A stretch of 64,000 nucleotides of DNA. Origin: Trinickia acidisoli (GTDB taxonomy: Bacteria > Pseudomonadota > Gammaproteobacteria > Burkholderiales > Burkholderiaceae). The notes below the pieces were generated by a model. It saw only the letters and a program-made list of their open reading frames with translations, was not told where the DNA came from and searched no databases. The stretch is taken from NCBI RefSeq assembly GCF_017315725.1, contig NZ_JAFLRG010000001.1, positions 248,001-312,000 on the forward strand, given 5' to 3'. The position numbers and the translations under genes are program-made. Each line of letters starts with the position of its first letter. Positions within the stretch are counted from its first letter, which is position 1. Of this stretch, positions 35,219 through 43,981 are shown in pieces.

Positions 35219-36229
35219 TTAGACGGCCTTAAGCCCCGCTCCCGTTCGCAACTGCGGCGCATACTCAACCTCCGACCATCGAAACGGCAGCGCCCCTGGA
35301 CTGCGCCGAACCTCGTCGACTTCGAATCGTACGAGCCGCTCCGCGCCGGCGAACGCTTCGAGCGCGCTGCCTTCCCATACGATCTCGGTGCGTGCGGCGA
35401 CATAGAGCAGATCGCCGTGCTCGAAATCGATGAACACTAGGCCCGCGCGCGCGTCCACAGTGATGTTGCCAAGCGTGTTGAAAAACTGATTGCCGCGGTA
35501 ATCGGGCGCGACGAACGTACGCTCATCCTCGACGTGCACGAACCCCGGCAAGCCCCCGCGATGCGAGACGTCCACACCCTGCGACGCCTCGTCATCAAGC
35601 AAGGTGCTGCGGGTGGCGATGAAGTAGGTGTCGCTTCGCTCGATCAGCGCGCGGTCGGACGCAGCGAGCGTCGCCGATCGGCGCTGGGCCGCAGGCGCTA
35701 TCGATGAGTCGTTCGGTTCGATGCGCGTGGGCGCGCGGCTCTGGATGTACTTCGCGCAGTTGCCGAAGCTCTGATGCACCGCCACGGTCAGCGCATCGTC
35801 AGCGGCGGCGCGCACGAAGCCGTTGACGCGATTGCGCCGACGCGTCGCCGGTTCGATGCCGAGGCCCCCGAGTGCGGCACCTTCGTGCCAGCCGCCATCG
35901 AGAGGATCGCCGGCCAATGCTTCGCCGGCAATGCGCAGCGTCGTGGCGTCGGGCGACGAAACGAAGCCCGGCTCGCCGATGCGCAAGGTAGCCCACGGTT
36001 GTCCATGCGTGTCGACACCGCCGAGCACGATGAACGGCAACTGCTCGAAGAACAGCCGGTGCTGATCGGGCATGTAGCGCCGAATGCCGCGCCGCCCGCC
36101 GATCTCGGCTTTCTCGCGCACGCCCGCTCGCGTTTGCACGGCCACTTCGCCGACATGAAACGGTGCTTCATCGAGATCCCACCCCGGCGGTGGGGTGGCG
36201 GGGGTGCGTACGCTGGTCACGGTGCTCAT
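35219..36229 (-). CDS. Pyridoxamine 5'-phosphate oxidase-like flavin-binding protein
   Basis: 336 aa. PNPOx-fold text: FFEQLPFIVLGGVDTHGQPW, GEPGFVSSPDATTLRI, FVHVEDERTFVAPDYRGNQF and FNTLGNITVDARAGLVFIDF, typical of the large 'pyridoxamine 5'-phosphate oxidase family' proteins of proteobacteria. It lacks the N-terminal ferredoxin seen in some relatives. Located 27 nt downstream of a glutathione S-transferase gene, so it is the second gene of a two-gene operon opposite a LysR regulator. Likely FMN- or heme-binding; substrate unknown. Confidence 0.9.
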   Translation of the reverse strand: MSTVTSVRTPATPPPGWDLDEAPFHVGEVAVQTRAGVREKAEIGGRRGIRRYMPDQHRLFFEQLPFIVLGGVDTHGQPWATLRIGEPGFVSSPDATTLRIAGEALAGDPLDGGWHEGAALGGLGIEPATRRRNRVNGFVRAAADDALTVAVHQSFGNCAKYIQSRAPTRIEPNDSSIAPAAQRRSATLAASDRALIERSDTYFIATRSTLLDDEASQGVDVSHRGGLPGFVHVEDERTFVAPDYRGNQFFNTLGNITVDARAGLVFIDFEHGDLLYVAARTEIVWEGSALEAFAGAERLVRFEVDEVRRSPGALPFRWSEVEYAPQLRTGAGLKAV

Positions 36230-36256
36230 GGCGTGTTCATCCTTGTCGACGTAGCG

Positions 36257-36898
36257 TCAAGCCGCGGCCGGCGCGACTTCGAACGCGGGCATGGCGACGA
36301 AGCCCGGCAGCGCTTCCACGCGCGCGAGCCACGCGCGGATGTTCGGATAGGGCGCGAGCGCGATGCCGCCCTCGGGGGCGTGAGCGATATACGTATAGGC
36401 GGCGACGTCTGCAATCGTCGGATGCACGCCGACGGCGAACGGCCGCTTGCCGAATTCGGGCTCGATGACGTCGAACAGTTTCACCGCCGTGCGTACCGCC
36501 ACGTCATGGTCGAGCGTATCGCCGAAGAGTTTGACGAGGCGGGCCGCGCAGGGGCCGTGCGCGATTTGGCCGGCCGCGATCGAGAGCCATTGCGTCACGT
36601 GCGCCGCACCGAGCGGGTCCTCGGGCAGCCACGACGGGTTGCCATACCGCTTCGCCAAATAAACGAGGATGGCGTTCGAATCGAACAGCACGGTGTCGCC
36701 GTCTTCGATGACGGGCACTTGGCCGAAGGGATTCATCGCCAGAAAGGCCGGTGTTTTCTGCTCACGGGCCCGCAAGTCGACTTCGATCGTCTCGAACGGC
36801 AAGTCGAGCAGGCTCAAGAACAATTTCGCGCGGTGAGCGTGGCCTGACAAACGCGCCGCGTGCAGGCGGATGGGCCGTTGAGGGCGGGCGAGCGGCAT
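36257..36898 (-). CDS. Glutathione S-transferase
   Basis: 213 aa. The thioredoxin-like N-terminal domain has LHAARLSGHAHRAKLFLSLL (Ser/Arg-type glutathione activation), the cis-Pro NPFGQVPVIEDGD and the glutathione-binding DSNAILVYLAKRYG. The all-helical C-terminal domain ends with YPNIRAWLARVEALPGF. First gene of an operon with the PNPOx-like gene; divergent from LysR. Confidence 0.94.
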   Translation of the reverse strand: MPLARPQRPIRLHAARLSGHAHRAKLFLSLLDLPFETIEVDLRAREQKTPAFLAMNPFGQVPVIEDGDTVLFDSNAILVYLAKRYGNPSWLPEDPLGAAHVTQWLSIAAGQIAHGPCAARLVKLFGDTLDHDVAVRTAVKLFDVIEPEFGKRPFAVGVHPTIADVAAYTYIAHAPEGGIALAPYPNIRAWLARVEALPGFVAMPAFEVAPAAA

Positions 36899-36978
36899 GA
36901 GCGGATTCCTCGTAACGACGGTTTCGAATCGGAGTGTTCTCGTCGTAAAGGCTATCGCAGCATGATTGACCGCATAAG

Positions 36979-37005
36979 ATGGATAATCACTGAATCACAA
37001 TCCAT
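36979..37005. promoter_or_regulatory. Inverted repeat, candidate LysR operator
   Basis: ATGGAT (36979-36984) and ATCCAT (37000-37005), 15-nt spacer, between the divergent GST operon and the LysR gene, about 20 bp before the LysR start. Confidence 0.45.
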
Positions 37006-37024
37006 TTAAAGTGGACAATCAACG

Positions 37025-38008
37025 ATGCCCGAATTGCGCGACGTCAATCTGAATCGGCTCGTCGTCTTTGCCGCCGTGGTCGAAGCGGGGTCGCTGAGTG
37101 CCGCGGCCGATCGCCTCGGCTTGGCGAAAACGATGGTCAGCACACACATTCAACGGCTCGAAGCCGAAGTCGGCGCCACGCTGATCGTGCGTACCACGCG
37201 GCGCTCGAATTTGACGGAGGCTGGGCGAACGCTTTATGACGCGAGCCGCGAATGCGTGCGCGCCGCCAGCGATGCGCTGTCGGCCATCTCCGCCACGTCC
37301 GGGCCGCTGCGCGGCACGGTGCGCGTGGCGGCGCCCGTCGATTACGGCACGCTCGTCGTGGCACCCGCGCTCGCGGCACTGCGATGCGCACATCCCGGCC
37401 TCGACGTCGAACTCGTCTGCGGGGACAGCTATGTCGATCTCGTCGCCGAACGCATCGACGTCGCCGTTCGTTTAGGAAACCTAAGGGATTCGAGCTACCG
37501 GGCGGCGCGCCTCGGGCAATACTTGCGATGGCTCGTTGCGAGTCCCGCGTTCCTCGCGGGCCGGCGGCTACCCAAATCGCCGAGCGGATTGGCCGAGTTT
37601 CCCTTTGTTGCGCTGTCGACGCTGGCGCATCCCTATACGCGCTCGCTCAGCGATGCGAGCGGGCAGCGCGTGACCATCCGCTGCAAGCGGGCTTTTCTTG
37701 CCAACACGGCCAATGCATGCCGAGCGGCGACGCTTGCGGGCGCAGGCTTCGGACTCCTAACTGATTTCTCGATTGGCGAGGATCTCAAGGCGGGGCGCCT
37801 CGTGCGGCTGTTTCCTCAATGGGCGGGCGAGCCGGCTGCGATTCAGGCCGTCTATCCGTCGACGCGCCAGCCGTCGCCGAAGATCGCGGCCGTCATCGAC
37901 GCGTTGCGCACGCATCTGGCGAAAAGCGGGAGCGAAGCAGATCAGCGGCGCGTCAGCGCGCGGCGGAAGGCGAGCGGCGAGGCACCGACGGCCGCGCGGA
38001 AGCGGTGA
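37025..38008 (+). CDS. LysR family transcriptional regulator
   Basis: 327 aa. The winged helix is LNRLVVFAAVVEAGSLSAAA - LGLAKTMVSTHIQRLEAEVG; the C-terminal domain has GTVRVAAPVDYGTLVVAPAL and VDLVAERIDVAVRLGNLRDS, the typical CrgA-type text. Divergent from the GST-PNPOx operon, its likely target. Its 3' end overlaps the convergent AraC gene by 67 bp. It carries one copy of the dispersed TTAGGA motif (minus strand, 37748). Confidence 0.94.
   Translation: MPELRDVNLNRLVVFAAVVEAGSLSAAADRLGLAKTMVSTHIQRLEAEVGATLIVRTTRRSNLTEAGRTLYDASRECVRAASDALSAISATSGPLRGTVRVAAPVDYGTLVVAPALAALRCAHPGLDVELVCGDSYVDLVAERIDVAVRLGNLRDSSYRAARLGQYLRWLVASPAFLAGRRLPKSPSGLAEFPFVALSTLAHPYTRSLSDASGQRVTIRCKRAFLANTANACRAATLAGAGFGLLTDFSIGEDLKAGRLVRLFPQWAGEPAAIQAVYPSTRQPSPKIAAVIDALRTHLAKSGSEADQRRVSARRKASGEAPTAARKR
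37748..37760 (-). repeat. Dispersed motif TTAGGA-NN-CCGAA, copy 3
   Basis: TTAGGAGTCCGAA on the minus strand, inside the LysR gene, where it forces the rare codon CTA (GGA CTC CTA ACT). Confidence 0.5.
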
Positions 38009-38808
38009 CCGAAATGGCTGGTATTGGCGTAGCCCGTGCGCGCGGCGATTTCATCGAGGGACAGCGCCGTCGTGCGTAACAACTGCCGCGCTACGTCGGT
38101 GCGCCGCTCGGCGATCCATGCATGCGGCGGCATGCCGAACGAGGCCCGAAACATGCGCGATAGATGGAATTCCGACAAGCACGCCACACCGGACAGATCG
38201 CCGAGCGTAACGGCATCGGCCAAATGCACGTCGATATAGTCGCGCAGACGGCGCCTGATCGCCGGCGCAAGGCCGCCTTTGACGGACGCGTCCTTGCTGC
38301 GCACCGCCTGGCTGCGTAGCAGCAGGCTCAGGATCTCATGGGCGGTTTCGTTCGCGCGCAGGCGCTCGTCGCTCGTCTCCCACGGCAGCGCGGCGAGCGA
38401 ATGGCACAACGCGGCTATCTGTGCGTCTTCGAAGTAGGTGCGATCGGCGAGCGTGAGTTCGCGCGGCTCGCGATCGAGTTCATGCACCGCTCGCCGCGTG
38501 AAATGCTCGGGCAGGAAATACAGGTGCATGAAGTGCATATGGCCGCGTACCCACCAGCGCGATTCGTGATCGCCGGGCAATGCGCAGAGCCGCTGCGGCG
38601 CACCGTACTGGCCCGGCAGCTTCTGGCGCTCGGTGCGATAGCCGCCGTCCAGATAGCACGAGAGCGTGTGATGGCCGGGATGGTCGTAAGCCGTTTCGTC
38701 TTCGACGATGTTGCGCTGCCAGATCGCGACGGCGAGCCGGTCGCCGAGCCAGGCGAAGCGCTCGAGGGTCGCGTTCGCATTGGCGAGCGTGACGGCGATC
38801 GACTGCAT
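37942..38808 (-). CDS. AraC family transcriptional regulator
   Basis: 288 aa from MQSIAVTLANAN (38808); a TTG at 38970 would add 54 residues without family text. Two C-terminal helix-turn-helix units: VTLGDLSGVACLSEFHLSRM and LSLDEIAARTGYANTSHFGH, ending FRAAVGASPLAFRRAL. The N-terminal half is a cupin-like sensor (LSCYLDGGYRTERQ, HFMHLYFLP). Divergent from an EamA exporter, the plausible target. Confidence 0.9.
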   Translation of the reverse strand: MQSIAVTLANANATLERFAWLGDRLAVAIWQRNIVEDETAYDHPGHHTLSCYLDGGYRTERQKLPGQYGAPQRLCALPGDHESRWWVRGHMHFMHLYFLPEHFTRRAVHELDREPRELTLADRTYFEDAQIAALCHSLAALPWETSDERLRANETAHEILSLLLRSQAVRSKDASVKGGLAPAIRRRLRDYIDVHLADAVTLGDLSGVACLSEFHLSRMFRASFGMPPHAWIAERRTDVARQLLRTTALSLDEIAARTGYANTSHFGHRFRAAVGASPLAFRRALTRR

Positions 38809-39048
38809 GCCGAACGGCGGTGCGTCGGCGCAAGAGGCGTCGGTTTGAGCGGGGGCGAAGGGGCTCGCGTTCACGGCGGCGGCGATGCGTATCGGATCAG
38901 GACGGTATGAGTATAGAGAAACCGGGACCGGCGCGCCGGCAGGGGCGAACAAAACCGCAAGGATAGACAACGCCGATGGGGGTTCGCCATTGCATAGTGG
39001 TGAACCGGTGGGCTAGTTCGGCTCGCCCAACATCGTTCGAGTGCTTCG

Positions 39049-39957
39049 ATGAACTTGCTGCTCTATTCGACTACCGTGCTCATTTGGGGCACGACATGGA
39101 TCGCCATCAAGTGGCAGACGGGGGTGGTCGCGCCGCCCGTCTCGATCGCGTTCCGTTTCATTCTGGCGTCGATCGTCATGCTCACGCTCGTGCGCTTGAC
39201 CCGCCGCCCGATGCGGCCGCCGCGGGCCGCCTGGCCGCTGCTGTTCGCACAGGGGCTCGCGCTCTTTTGCTGCAACTTCCTGTGCTTCTATTACGCTGAG
39301 CAAATCGTGCCGAGCGGGCTCGTTGCCGTCGTTTTCTCGACAGCACCGCTCTTTAACGCGGTCAGCGGGCGCGTCTTCATGGGGCGCGCGCTGCAACCGA
39401 GCGCGATCGTCGGGGCCGTGCTCGGGCTCGCCGGAATCTTGTTCTTGTTCGCGCCGCAGGTGGCCGACCATGCAGGCGATCGGACGATGTGGCTCGGCTT
39501 GGCCATTACGCTCGTCGGCACGATGTGCTTTTCCGCGGGCAATCTGCTGTCGAGCCGCATGCAATCGATGGGGCTGCATCCGAGCGTGACGAACGGCTGG
39601 GCGATGCTGATCGGCGCGTGCGTGCTTACGCTCGGCAGCCTTGCGGCCGGCTTCTCGTTCGAACCCGAATGGACGCCACGCTATCTCGGCGCGCTGTTCT
39701 ATCTGGCCGTGCCCGGCTCCGTGGTCGGCTTTACGGCCTATCTGACACTCGTCGGCCGGATCGGCCCGGAGCGCGCCGCGTACTGCACCGTGTTGTTTCC
39801 GTTCGTGGCGCTGGCCATATCGACCGTCTTCGAGGGCTATCGGTGGTCGGTGCCGGCCGTGGTCGGTCTTGCGCTCGTCGTGCTCGGCAACCTCGTCGCC
39901 TTCAATATGTTTCGGCAATGGCCGTTTTTGCGGAGGCGCGAGCGCGCACTGAGGTAG
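39049..39957 (+). CDS. EamA/DMT family transporter (10 TM)
   Basis: 302 aa with ten hydrophobic segments and two EamA repeats: LLLYSTTVLIWGTTWIAIKW, FYYAEQIVPSGLVAVVFSTA and, in the second half, VPGSVVGFTAYLTLVGRIGP, ERAAYCTVLFPFVALAIST. RhaT/YedA-like exporter of amino acids or metabolites. A strong terminator follows. Confidence 0.93.
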   Translation: MNLLLYSTTVLIWGTTWIAIKWQTGVVAPPVSIAFRFILASIVMLTLVRLTRRPMRPPRAAWPLLFAQGLALFCCNFLCFYYAEQIVPSGLVAVVFSTAPLFNAVSGRVFMGRALQPSAIVGAVLGLAGILFLFAPQVADHAGDRTMWLGLAITLVGTMCFSAGNLLSSRMQSMGLHPSVTNGWAMLIGACVLTLGSLAAGFSFEPEWTPRYLGALFYLAVPGSVVGFTAYLTLVGRIGPERAAYCTVLFPFVALAISTVFEGYRWSVPAVVGLALVVLGNLVAFNMFRQWPFLRRRERALR

Positions 39958-39975
39958 TTTCGATCGGTTCGGTCC

Positions 39976-40027
39976 GGACCGCGGGTCGGCTTGTCCTCGA
40001 AGGGCGGCCCCCCGCGGTCCTTTTTTT
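39976..40027 (+). terminator. Rho-independent terminator after the EamA gene
   Basis: Perfect 10-bp arms GGACCGCGGG (39976-39985) and CCCGCGGTCC (40011-40020), followed by seven T (40021-40027). Confidence 0.88.
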
Positions 40028-40074
40028 GTCGGACATGGCCGCAGCGGTCCCGATCCGGCCTTATCTTCGCCGGA

Positions 40075-40094
40075 ATCGATCGATCGATCGATCG
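40075..40094. repeat. ATCG tandem repeat (5 units)
   Basis: Five ATCG units between the EamA terminator and the receiver-Hpt gene; noncoding simple repeat. Confidence 0.85.
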
Positions 40095-40144
40095 CGGCGC
40101 GCGTGCCGTCGCACGGTGCGGCGGGTGCGAGCCCGGAGGCCACC

Positions 40145-40867
40145 ATGCTCGACATTTTAGAACCAATCGCCACGCACGCAGCCGATCAGGTGCGCATTCT
40201 CGTCGTCGATGACGACACGCTCGCCCGGCTCATCCTCGCCGATCAACTCGACGCGCTCGGCTATCGGCTCGTCGATACCGCCGTCGATGGGGGAGAGGCG
40301 CTGCGCTGGGCGTTGAGTCGTCCGTACGATCTCGTCATCACCGATTTGTGCATGCCCGACATGGGCGGCGAGGCGTTGCTGGCCGCATTGCGCGCACATG
40401 GGCTGGCGATGCCTGTCATTGCCGGGACGGCGTGGCGCGAGCCGGTCTGGGCGCGAACGAGCGGAGCGCCGCCCGGTGGATTTGCGGCTGTGCTGCGCAA
40501 GCCCATCGGCATCACGCAATTGCGCGCTCTATTGCGAGCGCATATCGGCAGCACCGTGCTCGGCGGGCACGGCCTCTCACCGGACACGTCGCGGCGGCGT
40601 GCGCTGCGCGAGGCTTTTGCGGCCGCCTGGCCCGGCGACGAGGAGGATTTGCGCGCCGCGCTCGCGTCGGTCGATGCGACGGCTCTGTTGCACCGTCTTC
40701 ACCGCCTTCATGGGGCGCTCGCCGTGCTCGGTGAAGCGCGGGCGCAGCGCGCTTGTGCTCGCTTGCAGGTCGACGTGCGCAGTCGGGGCATCGAGACGAG
40801 CGCCGCGCGAATCGAACGCTTCATGCGCTCGTGCGCGCGAATCGGCCGTCGGCGAAATTGCAAGTGA
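40145..40867 (+). CDS. Receiver-Hpt hybrid protein without kinase
   Basis: 240 aa; ATG 40145 after GGAGGCCACC. Receiver domain: acidic VVDDD (21-24), phospho-acceptor D67 in VITDLCMPDMGG, Lys in VLRKPIG. C-terminal Hpt-like helix: LLHRLHRLHGALAVLG, with H186 at the HxLKG position (Lys replaced by His189). This is the tail of a BvgS/EvgS-type hybrid kinase as a stand-alone protein, so it should relay phosphate between an unlinked kinase and a second regulator. No partner nearby. Confidence 0.88.
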   Translation: MLDILEPIATHAADQVRILVVDDDTLARLILADQLDALGYRLVDTAVDGGEALRWALSRPYDLVITDLCMPDMGGEALLAALRAHGLAMPVIAGTAWREPVWARTSGAPPGGFAAVLRKPIGITQLRALLRAHIGSTVLGGHGLSPDTSRRRALREAFAAAWPGDEEDLRAALASVDATALLHRLHRLHGALAVLGEARAQRACARLQVDVRSRGIETSAARIERFMRSCARIGRRRNCK

Positions 40868-40897
40868 TTGCCCTGCGCTCGCGATCGCGGTACCTCC

Positions 40898-40933
40898 GGG
40901 CATTCGCTCGGGCATTCGCTCAGGCATTCGATT
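40898..40933. repeat. 12-bp tandem repeat upstream of the aldolase gene
   Basis: GGGCATTCGCTC twice, then the variant AGGCATTCGATT, in the gap between the receiver-Hpt gene and the aldolase gene. Confidence 0.85.
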
Positions 40934-41141
40934 TGCTTGCGAAGCCCAAGGGGCCGATCACGTGTGGTGTGCTTGCGCACGCCTGTGACTGCGCCCCGAA
41001 GCTCCCTACGCGGTCGAACGCACATCGGCGGCTGGCGCACGTCCGCCGCACCGCGCACACTAGGAGCAGACCGGGGGGACGACCGTTGCGCGCGCAAACG
41101 TGCTTGGCCGCGCGCGACGCCTTTTGCCCGAGGAGCAGACG

Positions 41142-42176
41142 ATGCAAACCGACAGTGCACTGCAATCCACCATCGACGCGATCGTGCAGAACGGCAAGGG
41201 CTTGCTTGCCGCCGACGAAAGCGGTCCGACGATCGCCAAGCGGTTCAAGACGATCGACGTCGAATCGACCGAGGAAAACCGCCGTGCATGGCGCACCCTG
41301 CTGCTGTCGACACCGGGCCTTGGTCGGTACGTGAGCGGCGTGATTCTGTACGAGGAAACGCTCGACCAACATGCCGACGACGGCGAGCCGTTGCCGAACT
41401 TGGCCGCGCGGCAGGGGATCGTACCCGGCATCAAAGTCGATGCGGGCAAGATCGCGCTCGCGCATGCAAGCGGTGACGAAATCACGCAAGGGCTCGATGG
41501 GCTTGCAGGGCGTCTCGAGAAGTACAAGGCGCAGGGCGCGCGCTTCGCGAAGTGGCGGGCGGTCTACAACGTGTCCGATGCGTTGCCGAGCCGGCTTGCC
41601 GTCAAGGCGAACGCCGAGTCGCTCGCGCGCTATGCCGCGATTTGCCAGGAAGCGGGGATCGTCCCGATCGTCGAGCCCGAGGTGCTGATGGATGGCGACC
41701 ATTCGCTCGAGCGCTGCGCGCAAGTGACCGAGGCCGTCTTGCACGAGGTCTTTCATGCGCTGCATCGGTATGCCGTCGTGCTCGAGCACATGCTGCTCAA
41801 ACCGAGCATGATCGTCGCCGGCAAGACGCACGCGCGGCAAGCGGGCGTAGGCGAGGTTGCGGCGCACACGGTCTCCGTGCTCGGCCGCACGGTGCCGCCG
41901 GCCGTCGCGGGCATTTACTTTTTGTCGGGCGGTCAAACGCCCGAGGAAGCGAGCGCTCACCTCGACGCCATCAATCGCACCGGACGGCGCCCTTGGCCGC
42001 TGAGCTTTTCCTACGGGCGGGCATTGCAGGAGCCGCCGCTCGCGGTTTGGCGAGGAAAGGCCGAGAACGTCGAGGCGGCCCAGCGCTCGCTGCTCAAGCG
42101 CGCGCGGTTGAACGGCGCCGCCGCGCGCGGATGCTACGAAGCGAAAGACGAAGCGAGCGACGAAGCGAGCGACTAA
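41142..42176 (+). CDS. Class I fructose-bisphosphate aldolase
   Basis: 344 aa; ATG 41142 after GAGGAGCAGACG. Class I text: GKGLLAADESGPTIAKRFKT, YEETLDQ, GIKVDAGK, FAKWRAVYNV, IVEPEVLMDGDHSLERC, Schiff-base Lys in LEHMLLKPSMI, and LSGGQTPEEAS. Cleaves fructose-1,6-bisphosphate in glycolysis/gluconeogenesis. The last residues (EAKDEASDEASD) come from a 12-bp tandem repeat that continues past the stop. Confidence 0.95.
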   Translation: MQTDSALQSTIDAIVQNGKGLLAADESGPTIAKRFKTIDVESTEENRRAWRTLLLSTPGLGRYVSGVILYEETLDQHADDGEPLPNLAARQGIVPGIKVDAGKIALAHASGDEITQGLDGLAGRLEKYKAQGARFAKWRAVYNVSDALPSRLAVKANAESLARYAAICQEAGIVPIVEPEVLMDGDHSLERCAQVTEAVLHEVFHALHRYAVVLEHMLLKPSMIVAGKTHARQAGVGEVAAHTVSVLGRTVPPAVAGIYFLSGGQTPEEASAHLDAINRTGRRPWPLSFSYGRALQEPPLAVWRGKAENVEAAQRSLLKRARLNGAAARGCYEAKDEASDEASD

Positions 42177-42191
42177 GCGAGCGACTAAGCG
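42138..42191. repeat. 12-bp tandem repeat spanning the aldolase stop codon
   Basis: Units GAAGCGAAAGAC, GAAGCGAGCGAC (x2), TAAGCGAGCGAC and a partial TAAGCG. The stop TAA (42174) is a GAA of the fourth unit with one base change, so the C-terminus length depends on repeat number. Confidence 0.85.
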
Positions 42192-42214
42192 TCGGCATGA
42201 GCCGCGCGACGCTG

Positions 42215-43873
42215 TTAATGCATCGCCATCTGTACGACCTTGACGATCACGAGCGCGACGGCGATCACGAGATACCCGCGCAGGGCGCCCATCCATAGAC
42301 GCGTCGCGAACGTGAGCTTCGGTGGCGTGAGTTCGTCGAGCGGCGGCATGCGCCAGGTGTCGCGCAGTGCGCGATCCGCGGCGCGCGTGGCCCGATGCCC
42401 GCGCTTGGATGAAGCGGCTGAGCCGTCACGGCCGCGTGCGATTTCGGCACCGAAATACCCGAGTGCGAACAACAGCATGCCGCCGACAAGAATCCAGACG
42501 ATCGTCGAACCCGAAATATCGGGAAAGACCGTCGCGGCCGTCAGGATGATCGAAAGCACGACGAGCACGGCGATGACGGTGCCCGTGAAGACGTTCAACC
42601 GTTTCGAATTGACCCACGGGCCGAGCACGGCCTTGTCGTTGCACAAGAGCAGCAGGAAGACGGTGGCGCTTGGCAGCAATACGCCGGCAAGCGTTTGCAC
42701 CGCTTCGGTCAACAGGCCCAGCGGGCTGCCCGGCATCAGCACGAGCGCGGCGGCGAGCGCCACGATGCCGAAGTAGACGAGGTAAAAGCCCTTGGCATCG
42801 AGCACGCTGCGATGCAGCGAATGGCGGATGCCGAAGACGTCGCCGATCGCATAGGCCGTCGACAGCGAGACGGCAGCCGCGCCGATGATCGACGCGTCGA
42901 GTAGCGCGACCGCGAAGATCGTGGCCGACGTCTGGCCGATATATTTGTGCAGCCCTGCGATCACGCCGCTTGCATCGGTGAACTGGCCGAATTCGGGGCG
43001 TCCTTGGAACAGCGCGGCCGTGAACGCCATCATCGCCACGGCGCCGACGATCACGAAGCCGATACCGATCCACAAATCGATTTTTTCGTACTTCATGAAG
43101 CGCGGCGTGATGCGTTTGTCGATCACGTAGCTTTGCTGGAAGAACAACTGCCAGGGCGCCACCGTCGTGCCGACGATGCCGATCACGAGCAGCATGACGT
43201 CGGACAGCTTCGAGTGCTGCGGCCAGCTAGGCACGATGAAATCGCGCGCGATGGTGCCGACCGGCGGATGGATGGAGACGAGCACTGGCACGAGCAGCAG
43301 GCTGAGCAGGCACAGCACGATCGCGAATCGCTCGAAGCGCCGGAAGTCGCCCGTGCTGACGGCGGCCATCGTCAGTACTGCCGCGATGCAGACCCCGAGC
43401 ACCTTCGAGACGCCGAGAAAATCGAGGGCGAACGTGATGCCGATGAACTCGGTCACGATCGTCAGCGCGTTGAGCAGGAACAGATCGATGACGCTGAAGG
43501 CACCCCAGAATTTGCCGAAGCGCTGGAAGATCAGTCGCGCATGACCGACGCCGGTGACAGCGCCCAAACGCAGCACCATTTCCTGATTGACGTAGAGCAC
43601 GGGGATCAAGAGCGCGAGCGTCCACAGCAGCGTCGTGCCGTAGTTTTGGCCCGCTTGCGTATAGGTGCCGAACGCGCCGGCGTCATTGTCGCCGACCATC
43701 ACGATGAGCCCCGGGCCCAAAATCGCGAGTAGCGTACGCAGGCGCGCGGCCCAGTTGCGGCGCGGTGCGGTGTCGTGGTGGGCGATCGTCCCGAAGGCCC
43801 CTTTGATGTCGCCGATGTGGGCGTCGTCGAGCACGGCGCTACGTGCGGACGAGACGTTTGCAGGCGTGGACAT
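42215..43873 (-). CDS. Nramp-related transporter with atypical DNDAG motif
   Basis: 552 aa from MSTPANVSSARS (43873), ribosome site AAGGAAAAA; an in-frame upstream extension is not needed. TM1 reads GPGLIVMVGDNDAGAFGTYT, replacing the DPGN of Mn importers with DNDAG; TM6 reads IGIVGTTVAPWQLFFQQSYV, keeping A/P but not MPH. About eleven membrane segments and a long polar loop (RGRDGSAASSKRGHRATRAA) before a last TM. This subgroup is annotated as divalent metal or Mg transport; specificity is not established. Two tiny ORFs and a palindrome precede it. Confidence 0.92.
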   Translation of the reverse strand: MSTPANVSSARSAVLDDAHIGDIKGAFGTIAHHDTAPRRNWAARLRTLLAILGPGLIVMVGDNDAGAFGTYTQAGQNYGTTLLWTLALLIPVLYVNQEMVLRLGAVTGVGHARLIFQRFGKFWGAFSVIDLFLLNALTIVTEFIGITFALDFLGVSKVLGVCIAAVLTMAAVSTGDFRRFERFAIVLCLLSLLLVPVLVSIHPPVGTIARDFIVPSWPQHSKLSDVMLLVIGIVGTTVAPWQLFFQQSYVIDKRITPRFMKYEKIDLWIGIGFVIVGAVAMMAFTAALFQGRPEFGQFTDASGVIAGLHKYIGQTSATIFAVALLDASIIGAAAVSLSTAYAIGDVFGIRHSLHRSVLDAKGFYLVYFGIVALAAALVLMPGSPLGLLTEAVQTLAGVLLPSATVFLLLLCNDKAVLGPWVNSKRLNVFTGTVIAVLVVLSIILTAATVFPDISGSTIVWILVGGMLLFALGYFGAEIARGRDGSAASSKRGHRATRAADRALRDTWRMPPLDELTPPKLTFATRLWMGALRGYLVIAVALVIVKVVQMAMH

Positions 43874-43927
43874 TTGTATTTTTCCTTGGGTGTTGCTTCG
43901 ATGTCTTATTCGATATCCGATGCGGGC

Positions 43928-43954
43928 GGCCGCCTCGACGCAGTCGCGGCGGCC
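43928..43954 (-). promoter_or_regulatory. Hairpin between the small ORF and the Nramp-related gene
   Basis: GGCCGCC (43928-43934) and GGCGGCC (43948-43954) with inner CGAC/GTCG pairing; no T-run. It lies 55 nt upstream of the transporter start, and could be an attenuation or translation-control element. Confidence 0.4.
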
Positions 43955-43981
43955 GAAGTCGCGCACTGCCCGCGCTCGTCG

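Noticed and set aside
42138..42191. Short direct repeats as a CRISPR array
   Set aside because: Contiguous 12-bp units without spacers, partly coding; not CRISPR. The same holds for 40898-40933 and 45458-45505.
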